Shown: positions 23,247 through 34,917, counted from the first letter of the stretch. The stretch: DNA of 64,000 nt from Anastatus disparis (GCA_017163975.1 JAFFSR010000004.1:8556001-8620000); one strand, 5' to 3'. The notes: a model not told the origin generated them from the letters alone. Program-made: numbers and translations.

Positions 23247-23763
23247 TTAAGGTGGCTCCAGCGTTTGGTGCCGTATCAAGCTGGGGCCCCGACAAAAAGG
23301 ACAAAATAAATTTTTTTTCTTTTAGTTAAATTTTTAAAAAAATGTTTTTAATCAATTCCTATATTTATAATTTGTATTAAATTTTATTAGTTGACAACAA
23401 ATATTGGCGATTCACGCTTGACAGCGTTGTAATCATATCAATTTTCATCAATTTTTCAAATATCTTTTTTATTTCACTGATGACATGACGTATTCTTAAT
23501 TTATTTAAATTTGTAATGAAAAAATCTACAATTTCATGTTTGGTTCATAAAAAAATATAATTTTATTAATGAGTTATAAGCTTAAATGCTATTTTTGCCG
23601 TAAGGGCACGTGTTAAATTTCTAAATTTCAATAATTTTTTTCTCTAAAATTTGTTGACCTTATATTTTCAAAATTGCTTTGAAATCGTAATGACTTCTAC
23701 TTTTCATAGTATTTTTTCACTAAACATCCTATTTTTTATCAAAAATCGCTGGAGCCATCTTAA
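23247..23763. mobile_element. TTAA-flanked MITE with AAGGTGGCTCCAGCG termini
   Basis: TTAAGGTGGCTCCAGCG (23247-23263) and CGCTGGAGCCATCTTAA (23747-23763) are inverted repeats with one mismatch, and TTAA occupies both extremities. This fits a piggyBac-type non-autonomous element. No open frame. A related terminus is at 22749 and another pair at 44052/44411. Confidence 0.55.
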
Positions 23764-23780
23764 AGCGACATAAAATTATT

Positions 23781-23868
23781 TACGTAACTTTGGCGTACGA
23801 AGGATGAACATGGTCTCGACAAATATTAGTCGAGACCATGTACATTCTGCGTACGCCCAAATTACGTA
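23781..23868. repeat. Hairpin element with TACGTA tips
   Basis: Arms of about 40 bp, starting TACGTAACTTTGGCGTACG and ending CGTACGCCCAAATTACGTA, enclose GTCTCGAC-AAATATTA-GTCGAGAC. Pairing is near perfect. Confidence 0.65.
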
Positions 23869-24273
23869 TATATCTAATAAATATAGCCAATGACGGTTCT
23901 TGTATATATTTTATGTTGGATATGATTTTAAGGAGTATATGAGAGATACTATTAACAAAACATTAAGAAATAAAGGTTTGAAATTCAATTCATAACTGCT
24001 TTTAAGATATATTTATTGTTGATATTAAAAGAAAATAAGAAAATAATAAAGTAAATCAAATCATTTTAATTCTTTTAACGAACGTATATTTACAATAGTC
24101 TACTGAATTTATGTACAATAATATTTACACACAAAAATAACAAATTTATTAACCGTTGGCTAAAATATACTGTCAAAAATATGATAATTGCTTCCATTAA
24201 ATGCCACAGAAACAAATTACAAATTACAAATTCACTATAATCTGTCAGCTAGAATTTTTTTATAATATATTGC

Positions 24274-24957
24274 TTATAGATATAGCTTGGTCCTAGACCG
24301 CAATTTCCTCCCTCTTTGTTTTTTTAAAATATCTTCCACTTTTTCTTGAGGAACTAAATTAAAATATTTCATGAATCCATCTTTGGTATTCATATCATTA
24401 TTGAGCTCCAAATCTTTATGTGTTGTTTTTTCCTCTACAGGGGTTTGTTGTATCACCTTTTCCTTTGAATTTTTCTGTTCTCCATTCTGATTTTTCTTCA
24501 CCTCTTCTTTTGCGCTTGAGTCACTATTGACTCCCAAATATTCTATTTGTACTTGTGGTTCTTCTACGGGCAGTTGTTGAGGAACCTTTTCCTCTGATTT
24601 TTCCTCCTCTCCATTCTGAGTTATCCTTATATTTTCTTTGGCCCTTAAATTACTATTCACCTCTGAATTTTTTAAGGCTTTTTCGGAGTCTTCTTCGTTT
24701 TGTTCCCGTTTACGCCAACCTCGCAAGGTTGACTCTGGTATCTGATACGCCTCTCTGATTTGTTTCGGTGTCATAAGGCCCGTTTTTATTAAAGTTAGAA
24801 ATCTTTTTATATCTTCACTTCTTCTTCGTACAGTTTTCCGTTTAATTTTGTTAAGAATTCTGTTCTGGTTCTCCATCGTAGATTCTTGTTTAAAATTTGA
24901 AAAATTTTGTTGAATTGAATTTTTTTGGCAAACGTTAATTAACTGTTCGAAAGTCAA
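24274..24957 (-). CDS. psq-like helix-turn-helix protein with internal repeats
   Basis: An intact frame of 227 codons. Residues about 40-84 are basic and then form a helix-turn-helix of the psq/CENP-B-like type: KTVRRRSEDIKRF, a first helix, then TPKQIREAYQIPESTLRGW with the typical IP-S-TL turn. Such domains bind DNA in Pipsqueak-family regulators and in pogo/Tigger transposases. No DDE domain follows. Instead, two imperfect copies of a ~45-residue acidic unit (about 98-142 and 143-188) share the order A/S-K-E, QNGE, S-EEK or SKEK, QQ-PVEE. A basic end (RGRKLRSRTK, about 215-224) could be a nuclear signal. The upstream ATG is used; the one at residue 28 is also possible. An AATAAA lies about 125 bp beyond the stop. 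It may be a host DNA-binding protein or one derived from a transposon; the exact family is unknown to me. Confidence 0.6.
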   Translation of the reverse strand: MTFEQLINVCQKNSIQQNFSNFKQESTMENQNRILNKIKRKTVRRRSEDIKRFLTLIKTGLMTPKQIREAYQIPESTLRGWRKREQNEEDSEKALKNSEVNSNLRAKENIRITQNGEEEKSEEKVPQQLPVEEPQVQIEYLGVNSDSSAKEEVKKNQNGEQKNSKEKVIQQTPVEEKTTHKDLELNNDMNTKDGFMKYFNLVPQEKVEDILKKQRGRKLRSRTKLYL

Positions 24958-26227
24958 GTCAAATATGTAACTTTGAATCGAGCCTACGATAAATTTATAC
25001 CCAGATTGATGGCCAATATGGAATTAAAAAGGGTACTTTAAAATATATAAACAGATCAATTAGACCGAAGGTTAAAATAAGGTGGATCAATCTACCTGCA
25101 ATTTTTCTTAAGATTATATTATTATGTTGGGTTTATGGATTACACCTCCTATTAGAGTCATTAGAAGACGATTTTGGGCTCAAACTCCTATAATTTTTTC
25201 TAAATAGACATTCAGGCAAGATTTCTTTATTCTGAATCTATAAAATAATAAATTTTAAAAGAAAACCATTTAACAAAACAGTTGGCGCATTTTATACTTT
25301 CCGTTAAAATCTTAGATTAAATTGTTTAATTAGCTTCTAAAAATCATTAATATTTTTTCGATCAAATAATTCGTTATGCCTAGTCACGTGGTACGTCCCA
25401 ATATTTTTTGAATGGGAACAATTTTTATCAAAACTTCCATTAGTTCTACTTTTTGACGAAACATTTAATTTCACAGATATTTATTGACGCTGTTGTAACT
25501 TAACATAGCGAATTTCATTGTATCTTATTACTCAGAAAAATAAAATATGCCACAAGTTGAGTTTTCTATAAACTATAAACTTAATCAAATTTGTAATTGA
25601 TTCTAAATAAAGGTTTTACCGTGTAGCTGCAATTACTTTTTGTGAACTTATTTAAAATTGTTACTCGAGAATTCATCATGTGAAGTCACGTTGTTGTCAC
25701 GTGGTACTTTACATTTTAGTTCTTCTTTTCGATACTACATATAATTTCACACATATTTGTTAGTGTTCTTAACACTTAACATGACAAATAATCTCGTTGC
25801 AAATGATGAAACATGTGTTGTAAATACGCTCGTTTTATCATTATTCTATAAGAGAAAAAAGACGCTAAGTCATTTCTATGGGTGTAGGTGTATGTGTACG
25901 TGCCTCGTGTGTGTGTGTGTGTGCGCGAGCGCGCGCGTATTCACATATATTTGTGTGCGTACATACGTGTGTGTATGTATGTTTATGTCACCATAGGCCG
26001 ATTTCGGCTCAATATCCATAGACCCAGCTAAATTTATATCGCGTAAGTATTGTCTCGTATCTCAACTATGTTTCAATGTTTCTATACGTTCCCAGTGACG
26101 TACAGAAGCTTTCCATACGAACCCTATGCTGTATGGATTAGGAATGTGTTCAGATAAGTCAGCTTAGGTAAACCGTATGAAGCGAGCGCGCCTATGCTCA
26201 CAGCTGACTTTGAAATTTTTATAACCA
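24958..26227. other. Gene-free stretch with a diverged tandem duplication and a TG/CG tract
   Basis: GTCACGTGGTAC at 25383-25394 recurs at 25696-25707. Flanking text (TTTAATTTCACAGATATTT versus TATAATTTCACACATATTT, then CTTAACATAGCGAAT versus CTTAACATGACAAAT) shows a diverged ~313-bp tandem duplication. A (TG)n(CG)n tract lies at about 25907-25985. The frame at 25757-25996 follows from that tract and is not a gene. Confidence 0.45.
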
Positions 26228-26669
26228 CTAGAGCTTGAACAGCGCGCGTTGCGCGCCCTAATTTTTAACATGATTTTATTAAAATTTAATTATTAAATCT
26301 ATAATGTTATTTAAAAGTGACATCACTATAATTTATTATTTAATAGTAATACGCGCAAATTATTTTTATCTTAACTTAATTTTTATTAAAAATCAAGTAT
26401 CTAACCTTAATAATTATGTTTTAAAATCTCGCGGACTATGGACAAAAACAATGCGAACAGCGCACGTATGTCAAGATTTTGTGTACATACAGTTATATAA
26501 CCAAGAATACGCATTAGTTTTTATATTAAAAAATTTATCATAAGAAAAGGTTTAAAATTTTGTTTGTTATTATTAAAATTTACAATAATCTTCATTCAAG
26601 ATCTTGAATAAATCTAATTTTATTCACAAAATCAGACGATTTAAATTAAGCGCTACACGCATGCGCATG
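26228..26669 (-). mobile_element. Helitron-like non-autonomous element, copy 2
   Basis: This is the uninterrupted form of the repeat at 20751-21746, with the same CTAG end and GC hairpin and again a flanking T on the minus strand. Its 442-bp body provides the empty site for the foldback insertion in copy 1. The frame at 26304-26543 matches that in copy 1 and has no recognisable domain. Confidence 0.6.
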
Positions 26670-26784
26670 CTGTAAGCCAATCACGAAACGTTAAACTTGG
26701 CATCACAACATTGGTCATGACTTTTTTATAGAGGGAATGTGTCATTTTGCAATTGATCGTAATTTTTAGTGTTTAATTTTTTAG

Positions 26785-27085
26785 ATTTATTATTCATATT
26801 TTTTGATAAATTTTTATATTTATCATTTTTATTTTTTTTAAGATTTATCATTTGTATTTATTTTTGGATTCATAATTCGTATTTATTTTTAGAATCATAA
26901 TTCGTATTAATTTTTAGGTTCATAATTCGTATTATTTTTTAGATATATCATTTGTATTTATTTTTAGATTCATCATTAATATTTCTTTGGATTTATCATT
27001 TGTATTTGTTTTTAGATTTATCATTAATATACATTTAGATTTATCATTTGTATTTTCGATAAACCCTTAGGTTTATCATTCGTGA
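26785..27085. repeat. Minisatellite, same family as 20112-20310
   Basis: Tandem units of TTTTTAGATTTATCATTTGTATT and TTTTTAGATTCATAATTCGTATT. The unit length varies around 22-50 bp. Confidence 0.7.
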
Positions 27086-27306
27086 TTTTCAAAGTGTATT
27101 TGAATCGAGGCGCGACGCGTGCCTTTGAATTTTGTTCAGAGCTGGCCCGCAGATGGCGTGTGAGCGAATCAGAAAGAAAATTCATGGCCGCGCGCTGTCG
27201 TCAGCTGGTATATCTACACGCGTGACATTTTTTTAGATTCATTATTAATTAGCGTGGCGAATTTTCGGCTAGCTATGAAGAAAAGTAGTATTATCCACTC
27301 AGACAT

Positions 27307-27389
27307 AAATTAGATCAACCTGCCGTGCGTTTGTCTCTCTCGGCTTCGCCTCGAGAGACAATTCTACGCACAGCAGAAAGATCTAATTT
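27307..27389. repeat. Hairpin with GCTTCGC apex
   Basis: AAATTAGAT (27307-27315) pairs with ATCTAATTT (27381-27389), then GTGCGTTTGTCTCTC with GAGAGACAATTCTACGCAC-like sequence. The apex CTCTCGGCTTCGCCTCGAGAG contains GCTTCGC, the complement of the stable GCGAAGC mini-hairpin. Confidence 0.65.
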
Positions 27390-27548
27390 CTGCCCTCGTA
27401 GATAAATATACTATTAAATTAATTTCATGAAATATTACAAGTAATAATACGTTGAAAGCATTTAAAAAGAACTTAAAAAGATAACTATATTCTTTTGAAA
27501 AGAATTTATGAAATAATACACAGGAAGATTACAAAGTCTTTACAAAAA

Positions 27549-27563
27549 TAATACCAAAAAGGA
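27549..27563. repeat. Target-site duplication of the 5S-type SINE (left copy)
   Basis: TAATACCAAAAAGGA, identical to 28007-28021 on the other side of the element. Confidence 0.85.
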
Positions 27564-28006
27564 CCGACGCATTGGCCGAGTGGTTTGGCGCGCGCCAGGC
27601 GATCTGCAAAGTTAAGCAGCATTGGCCGCGGTTAGTACTTGGATGGGTGACCGTTCCAAGGAACGCTGCGCGTCCAGTCTGGACTTGCTTTGTGTGACGA
27701 TCGCTTGGGCGTGCTGACCACATGACAATGTGAGCGGGAGGTGTGGCGAATACGGTGTAGGTACTCTTGTACAAGGGTTACCTAATACCGAATTCGCTAT
27801 ATACACCGACCCATTCCGGAGAAGGTTTTCCCTAAGCATTTATCCCACTGGGTTTGGCTACAGGGTTTTTCCTTCTTCACGGGCATTACCCCGGGCAAAT
27901 GCGGAATGGTGTGGGTAGGGGGGTAATTGGGATGGAAAAATAAATAAAGGTGTGGGGGATACGTAAAAACATGTAAAAAATGTATACGTGGAAACCACCA
28001 AAGTTT
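27564..28006 (+). mobile_element. SINE with 5S rRNA internal promoter (SINE3-like)
   Basis: AAAGTTAAGCAGC (about 27608-27620) and CGGTTAGTACTTGGATGGGTGACCG (27629-27653) are the internal control region of 5S rRNA (A box, intermediate element, C box). Just upstream, TGGCCGAGTGGTTTGGCGCG (about 27573-27592) resembles the A box of leucine/serine tRNAs. The 3' body, to about 28006, is unrelated to 5S and much more GC-rich than the surroundings. A perfect 15-bp direct repeat (TAATACCAAAAAGGA, 27549-27563 and 28007-28021) flanks the element, which shows insertion by target-primed reverse transcription. Short frames on either strand here are by-products. The LINE partner is not in the window. Confidence 0.85.
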
Positions 28007-28013
28007 TAATACC

Positions 28014-29825
28014 AAAAAGGAAACGAAAGTTAAGACATGAAATATTACACGAATCCTTACTGAAAGAACTTTGAGAGGACTTCTTGAAAGGAAACAAGAA
28101 AGAACTCAGAAATCTTCCAATGATTCAAGTCATAAAATAATTTAGAAAGATTTTCGGAATGATCTAAGGTATTCTTTTACCGAATCATTTCAAGATTCAT
28201 TCAAAAAGCTTTCATGAAATAATTCATGCAATATTTTGGTAAAGTCTCAAGAAATCATACATGAAATAATTTTGAAATCTTTTTGAAATATTTCATGAAA
28301 TAACTTATGATGAGAATAAAAGTTATTACAGAAATCCTTACTGAAAGGACTTTGAATAGACTTCTTGAAAGGAAACAAGAAAAAACTCAGAACTCTTTCG
28401 AAGGTTCCAGTCGTAAAATAATTCAGAAAGATTTTCGGAATGATCTAAGGTATTCTTTCACCGAATCATTTCGAGATTCTTTCAAAAAGCTTTAACGTAT
28501 TAATTCCATGTGAGATTTTCGTAAAATCTCACGAATCCTTACATGAAATAATTTTAAAATCTTTTTGAAATAATTCATGAAAGAACTTATCATGATGAAA
28601 AAGTATTTACACGAATCCTTACTGAAAGTACTTTGAAAAGGCTTCTTGAAAGAAAACAAGAAAGAACTCAGAAATCTTTCGAAGGATCCAGTCGTAAAAT
28701 AATTTAGAAAGATTTTCGGAATGATCCAAGGTATTTTTTCACCGAATCATTTCAAGATTCATTCAAAAAGCTTTCATGAAATAATTTATGCAATGTTTTG
28801 GTAAAGTCTTAAGAAATCATACATGAAATAATTTTGAAATCTTTTTGAAATATTTCATGATATAACTTATGACGCGAATAAAAGTTATGACATGAATCCT
28901 TACTGAAAGGACTTTGAAAAGACTACTTGAAACGAAACAAGAAACAACTCAGAAATCTTCTAACGATTAAAATCAGAAAATAATTTAGAAAGATTTTTGG
29001 GATGATCTAAGGTATTCTTTCACCAAATCATTTCAAGATTCTTTTAAAAAGCATTCATGTAATAATTCATGCAATGTTTTGGTAAAGTCGCACGAAATCT
29101 TCCATGAAAAAATTTTGAAATCTTTTTGAAATATTTCATGATATAACTCATGACGAGAATAAAAGTTATGACATGAATCCTTACTGAAAGGACTTTGAAA
29201 AGACTACTTGAAAGGAAACAAGAAACAACTCAGAAATCTTCTAACGATTAAAATCAGAAAATAATTTAGAAAGATTTTTCGGATGATCTAAGGTATTTTT
29301 TCACCAAATCATTTCAAGATTCTTTCAAAAAGCATTCATGTAATAATTCATGCAATGTTTTGGTAATGTCGCACGAAATCTTACATGAAATAATTTTGAA
29401 ATCTTTTTGAAATATTTCATGAAATAACTTATGATGAGAATAAAAGTTATTACAGAAATCCTTACTGAAAGGACTTTGAATAGACTTCTTGAAAGGAAAC
29501 AAGAAAAAACTCAGAACTCTTTCGAAGGTTCCAGTCGTAAAATAATTCAGAAAGATTTTCGGAATGATCTAAGTTATTCTTTCACCGAATCATTTCGAGA
29601 TTCTTTCAAAAAGCATTCATGTAATAATTTATGCAATATTTTGGTAAAGTCTTAAGAAATCATACATGAAATAATTTTGAAATCTTTTTGAAATAATTCA
29701 TGAAAGAACTTATCATGACGAGAATAAAAGTTATTACATGAATCCTTACTGAATGAACTTTGAAAGGACTTTTTGAAAGAAAACGTGAAATATAACAGAA
29801 TCATTTAGAAATATTTTCGGGATCA
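28014..29825. repeat. Satellite array, ~280-bp unit, seven copies
   Basis: The anchor CCTTACTGAAAGGACTTTGAA recurs near 28054, 28336, 28616, 28896, 29176, 29458 and 29740, a spacing of 279-284 bp. Within each unit a shorter theme (GAATCCTT, GATTCTTTC, GAAATAATT) repeats, so the unit itself grew from a smaller motif. Frames at 28307-28495 and 29431-29655 and on the opposite strand are repeat products that start at matching places in different units. The last unit is cut short near 29825. The array seems to begin left of the SINE, around 27420. Confidence 0.85.
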
Positions 29826-30027
29826 GTTTATAATTTATCCGCTCGATGGCGGTATCTCTTACTCTCGCAAGCGGTAAGAGTGCTTCCCGTTTCATATATA
29901 AGAAAAATAAGAATCTAAAATGGAAACTATAAATTGTTATGCGTGCGATGTCTGTGTTATGATAACTTCGATTTTAACCGCTGTGAAACTATTCGTAATC
30001 CTATAAATAATTATATCATCATATCCG

Positions 30028-30069
<42 letters not shown>

Positions 30070-33057
30070 ATGTATTAATTCTAAATTGATTCTTAAATAA
30101 TACAGGAAAGAATAAAGTTTCTACAACTTTACACGTCTCTCAACTAAAGATATATGAAAAGATTAATGCATTATTACTTAAAGAATTCATGGATCCTTAC
30201 AGAATTCTTTTATTGAAAGGATTCTGTAATGATTCTATGTCCGGGGTATATTCCTTTTAGAAATAATACAATGAAATATTTTAAAAATATTTCATATCAT
30301 TCTTACAGAATCCTTTCAATGGAAGATGTATGAAAAGATTTACGAATTATTACCAAAAGAATTCATGGATCCTTACAGAATTCTTTCATTGAAAGGATTT
30401 TGAAATGTCTTGTGAATTCTTTATGAAATATTTTTTTGTATTATTTTTAAAAGAATAATACCTCGGACATAGAATTATTTCAGAATCTTTTCAGTGAAAT
30501 ATTTCTGAAAGATTGTAGTCCTTTCATGAATCCTTTCAGAATTCTTTCAAAGTCCTTTCATGCTGTATGGGATACATATTATATATCTGAAAAATTCATA
30601 TATAACATTAAAATGAAAATTCATATAAAAATTTATGATTTTTTTTTTAATATGTGGTAATGGAAATGTAATTTTTATTTCGAACATTTATCATAAAATC
30701 AATAATATTTTCAAATAGATAAATTTTCTAAGTACATGTAACTTTAATTTCTAAAAACAGTCTGTGTATAAGAATAGATTGGGAACAAAAGTTCCTAATT
30801 GCGGCGCGCCTAACAATTGTCGATAATTACAATTATGAGAAATCGCACATTAGGCAATCGAGTGGTTAGAAGACAGCCGCAAAACCATTTTACAAATCTT
30901 CCAGTTGAGAGCAATCTCTTTTTCTTTTTTCTTTTTTCTTCATAGACGCCCTTACTCTAGTTACCATTGTAATTGTGACGTATAAAGTATGCATAAGAGT
31001 GATCCTTCAGCATCTAGTCATGCAAAAAGTATTTGGCAATAATAGACTGAATTTTTACCATTAATGTTTATCGATTATTTTTTTAGACATTTGAGAATTA
31101 TTTTGCTTTGAAAAAATATATATGACGAGTGTATAACGGTTCACGCAACAACAACTTTATGAAAATCGAATATTTATTTATTATTGCAGTTAGTATTAAA
31201 TTCAGTAAATATATTTTTCTATTTAATTTCAAAATATTTACAAAGTTATTGTATTTAATAAAATCAAATTACACAAATTGACATTTTGTATTCGAATTCA
31301 TATTAACAAGTTTATCGGATTGTCGCATTTAAAATTGTTTACAAAAATTATGACAGTCTGCCTGTTATCAAATTCCAACCTCATAATTCCCTTTATTTGA
31401 AATCAATTAAAAATATTAGATTCTGAATTCATCCTAAAATTTAATATAATTGTATCTTTCTAATGCATAATAAAAATAAAAATATAACACACGAGTAACT
31501 ATTATTTTATTATCATTCGGCAATATTCTCATTTTTTCTTCCTTATTCGCCTACTTTAACAAGTCCTAATCATTTTATTTTTCTGCGTTCCATTATTTTT
31601 TAACGTTTCGCTCTTTCCCAAGCTGTATACGTGTTATTCTCATCTGTTATATACGATGCTTCTCCAAGAAATACGTGGAAAAAAAACATTGAAGGAGAGA
31701 AAGAGAGTAAACGAGAGGGACAGAGAGAAGGAGAGAATCATAAGCAAAGAGAAGAAGAGAGAAAGCGATAGAGAGAGGCTAGGCGTTGGAAAAACTCGTT
31801 GAAAAATAGAGCAGCTTTTGGATTGCCAGCGGGCGTTAAAATCTTGTGTGGCTCTTTACTTTCTCTCTCGTACTCTCCCTCTAGTATACAACGACATACT
31901 TAAACTCCGTCGACGTGGGGAAGATGCACTGTGGTACGAAGAAAGAAACTAAAGAAATTACTTTTTTTTTCCTCCTGCTTATCTTTTAACCAAAAGTATT
32001 TTCTGTAGCAAAGATGCAAATAGTTATAGTCTTTTTTTTCCATTCGAATTGCCATAGGATTAACTTTTTAAGTCTATGTATCTTCTCTTTTATTCTTTGG
32101 CTAATGAAGCGTGAGTCGTTTATATAATGTGGACGGCGTGGAATCGTCTTTTCTTTTTTTAACGAATTTGATGCTGCTGGATTTTCGTGCACAATTTGAG
32201 AAAAAAAATAGTCACCATTTCAGGTGAATTTCGTTGGAAAAGGATTAGTGTTTTTGAAAAAGGTTAGCTTTAAATCTTTTGTGGATGAGCTTTATTTTTG
32301 TAAGGTTAAATTATACCGGATAAAAGTAAGTACAGTTGCGAGAGAATTTAGAGATCTTGATTTTTTTTACATGGATTAGGACTGTTCCAAATTTAGTAAG
32401 GGCTTTGCAGAATTTCAAAAATCAAAATCATGCAAGAGACAGATTATTTTTTTATTATACGATTCTCGACGTATTTCATCATGATATTTATCATTTTAGC
32501 TTGAATCGTGTAATTAATTTATAAAAAATTTTTAAATTATAGTATGACGAGCGTGAAAAATATCAACTGATTTTGTGAGATAAGCGTCTGTTAGAAATTT
32601 TATGAAATCATAAATTATTTGTCTAATTATAAAGCTATGCGCCGAACAATCACTTAAAAAATTTCATTTTATGTTAATATCATTAAATATTATGAATAAT
32701 TTATATGGATTACGTTAGTAAATAGCTAATAGTTATTATTCAATAAACATTAAATTTACCCTTATACAATATATTTGGACACAGCGCAGATCAAATTATT
32801 TTTTTTTTATTTCTCTGTAAAGAAAATATTACTCTATTATAATAAAGAAAAAGATATTTTATGAAATGTCATGAAAATACTTTTTGAGACATTAAAATGT
32901 AACACGTGTGCACGTAATGAATCTTGTTTGAGCTAAATTTATTAACCCAAAACAATAAAATTATTTTCAAAAAAGTCTCAATGTCACATAAAGAAATACA
33001 CGCAGACATTAATAAATATTCTTCCAATTAAATCTTTAATTATAATTAATTTTCTTT
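29826..33057. other. Gene-free stretch with satellite relics and GA tracts
   Basis: An (AT)n(GT)n run lies at about 30029-30070. Between 30180 and 30560, variants of CCTTACAGAATTCTTTCATTGAAAGGATT repeat irregularly and look related to the 280-bp satellite. GA and CT tracts lie at about 31690-31770 and 31860-31885. No exon recognised. Confidence 0.45.
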
Positions 33058-33437
33058 CGCAACGAAAATTTGAATTTCGCATGAAAAAAAAAAAACAATT
33101 TATCAAAGCCATCAGAAAAAACAACAAAATATAATTTATAAAGATTATTATTTTTGTTTTCTTTAATTAAATGTTTATCAACAAAGATACAGCAAGTTGA
33201 AATTTTCGTATCATGTCACGAGCACACAATACAACATTCAGATAGTATACGTTTATGTATACATTGTGTATTCTCAACGTCACGCGAAATTTCAACCTAA
33301 TTATATCTTTGTTGTTACATATTTAATTAAAAAAAGAAGAATAAATGTGTCTCGAAAATAAATATTATTATCCATTATTATCCTTATTAACAAATCTGAT
33401 GGATTTTTTTACATGCGAAATTCAAACTTCGATGGTA
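33058..33437. mobile_element. Old foldback MITE
   Basis: ATTTGAATTTCGCATG (about 33067) is matched by CATGCGAAATTCAAAC (about 33412-33427), and CAACAAAGATA...GTTGAAATTT (about 33180-33205) by GAAATTTCAAC...TATCTTTGTTG (about 33286-33315). The arms are about 170 bp with many mismatches and small gaps, so this copy is older than the foldbacks at 156 and 15045. Confidence 0.55.
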
Positions 33438-34776
33438 ATTTGTTTGACTTTGATGAATATTGTAATATTTATAGAAATTAGTGATTCAATTTTAAAAGTA
33501 AATATAGTGTAATAAATAAATGATTAATTACAAGTATTTAAAGGCAAAATATTGAATTCCTGAAAACAGAAGGTATTGAAAAGGTTTAAAATTTTATTTA
33601 AAAAATGAATATACAATTTAGAAATCCCAATCTATTGAATTTCAATGAACTGACATTCCATTGCTTTTCTCAAGCGTAAATTATTTTAGCAAAATATTAA
33701 ATTTAACTTTTTTAAATAATTGTCACTTGCAACTGACTTCTACGGAACTTAATTTTTTTAATTAAAAAAAAAATTGTTTCAACCCGATATTGTGTATTAC
33801 ACGAAAATATAGTATGTTAATATCAAACTTTTTTATTCATCGATAAATTTTTTATCATTAGAAAGAAAGCTCACACATATATGCAAACAACCAAAAGAAA
33901 GAAAGGAAAAAGAAACTGACAAATATGTAAAGTGCAATATTAACGGCCCACTATGGAATGCACGCCATTCACCAAAATTTTCTTTCCTCCTCGCTTGTTT
34001 TCCATTCGAGCATTTGGCTCTCTATAGCTAAAATTTAGTAAAGTTGCTCAGGGATTTCCGTACAGCGTCCCAACTACTTTGCGCGCCGGGAGCGCCGAGA
34101 ACAATTGAAAATTTCACAGAAAATAGCTTTATTCTTTTCAGAGTCGAAAAGTGAATTAACTAGGAAAACCTCGTCTTTTCTCTCTCTCTCTCTCTGTACT
34201 TAAAGGTGCGGGCAGTCTTTTTACGATAAACTCTTCCTATTCTTCTGGAAAATTTACTCATGAACACATAAATCCGAGAAAGTTAAGACAACAATTTTTT
34301 ATTGCAATGCAATTCTATGGATAAGCTTTTAAGTATACCATTTTATATTTTCAACTTAATTCTATAGGTTTCCTTTAGATAATATTTATTTTGACGTAAA
34401 AATGTTATTGTTACACGACTTTACTTTTTATTCCAATTTGGATTTCATATTTCTTAAGATTAAAAATCTTTTAATCGATAAAAATATTAAAATTTTTTTG
34501 TTTTAATAAAATACAAAAATCAAAGTTATTAAATCATAATGAGAAGAAGAAAAACTATAATTTAAAAAATTTGTATAAAACTGAAGATTATTTTATTGTA
34601 TTTTATTTTTTTAGATATCAAGGCGTTCGAGTTTTAATTTTTTAAACAATGTATATGCATTTATTTTTTACAGATTACTTTCTTAAATATTTATTCATAA
34701 ATTATTTTTAAATTCTCTTGTTACAAAGGAAAATAAACTTTTTTAATTCTTCATAAAGAAAAATTTTATGATAGTG
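33438..34776. other. Gene-free A+T-rich stretch
   Basis: No exon recognised. A (CT)n tract lies at about 34178-34195. Confidence 0.4.
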
Positions 34777-34917
34777 AAAAATAGTATTTTGTGTAACTGG
34801 TGCGCGAAATAAGGGATTTGTGCACGAGTGAGAGTTTGTCGCCCGAGCGAAGTAAGGGCGCCAAACTCACACGAGTGCCAAATTCCTTGAGCGCACATGT
34901 TACACATACTATTTTTT
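34777..34917. repeat. Long hairpin with GAGCGAAG apex
   Basis: AAAAATAGTAT at the left and ATACTATTTTT at the right form the tips. Blocks GTGTAAC, TGCGCGAAATAAGG, GTGCACGAGTGAGAGTTTG and CGCCC pair with matching blocks across the apex GAGCGAAGTAA. Several small bulges interrupt the stem. The minus-strand frame covering it is a by-product. Confidence 0.7.

Noticed and set aside
27600..27720. Functional 5S rRNA gene
   Set aside because: Only the internal control region matches; the 5' part and the 3' end are unrelated, and the unit has a retroposon target duplication.
28307..29655. Small basic protein repeated in several open frames
   Set aside because: The frames are copies produced by the 280-bp satellite and exist on both strands; there is no codon-level conservation beyond repeat identity.
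32212..32232. Third ratchet-like junction TTTCAG|GTGAAT
   Set aside because: Upstream sequence is purine-rich (GAGAAAAAAAATAGTCACC), so it is a poor acceptor.
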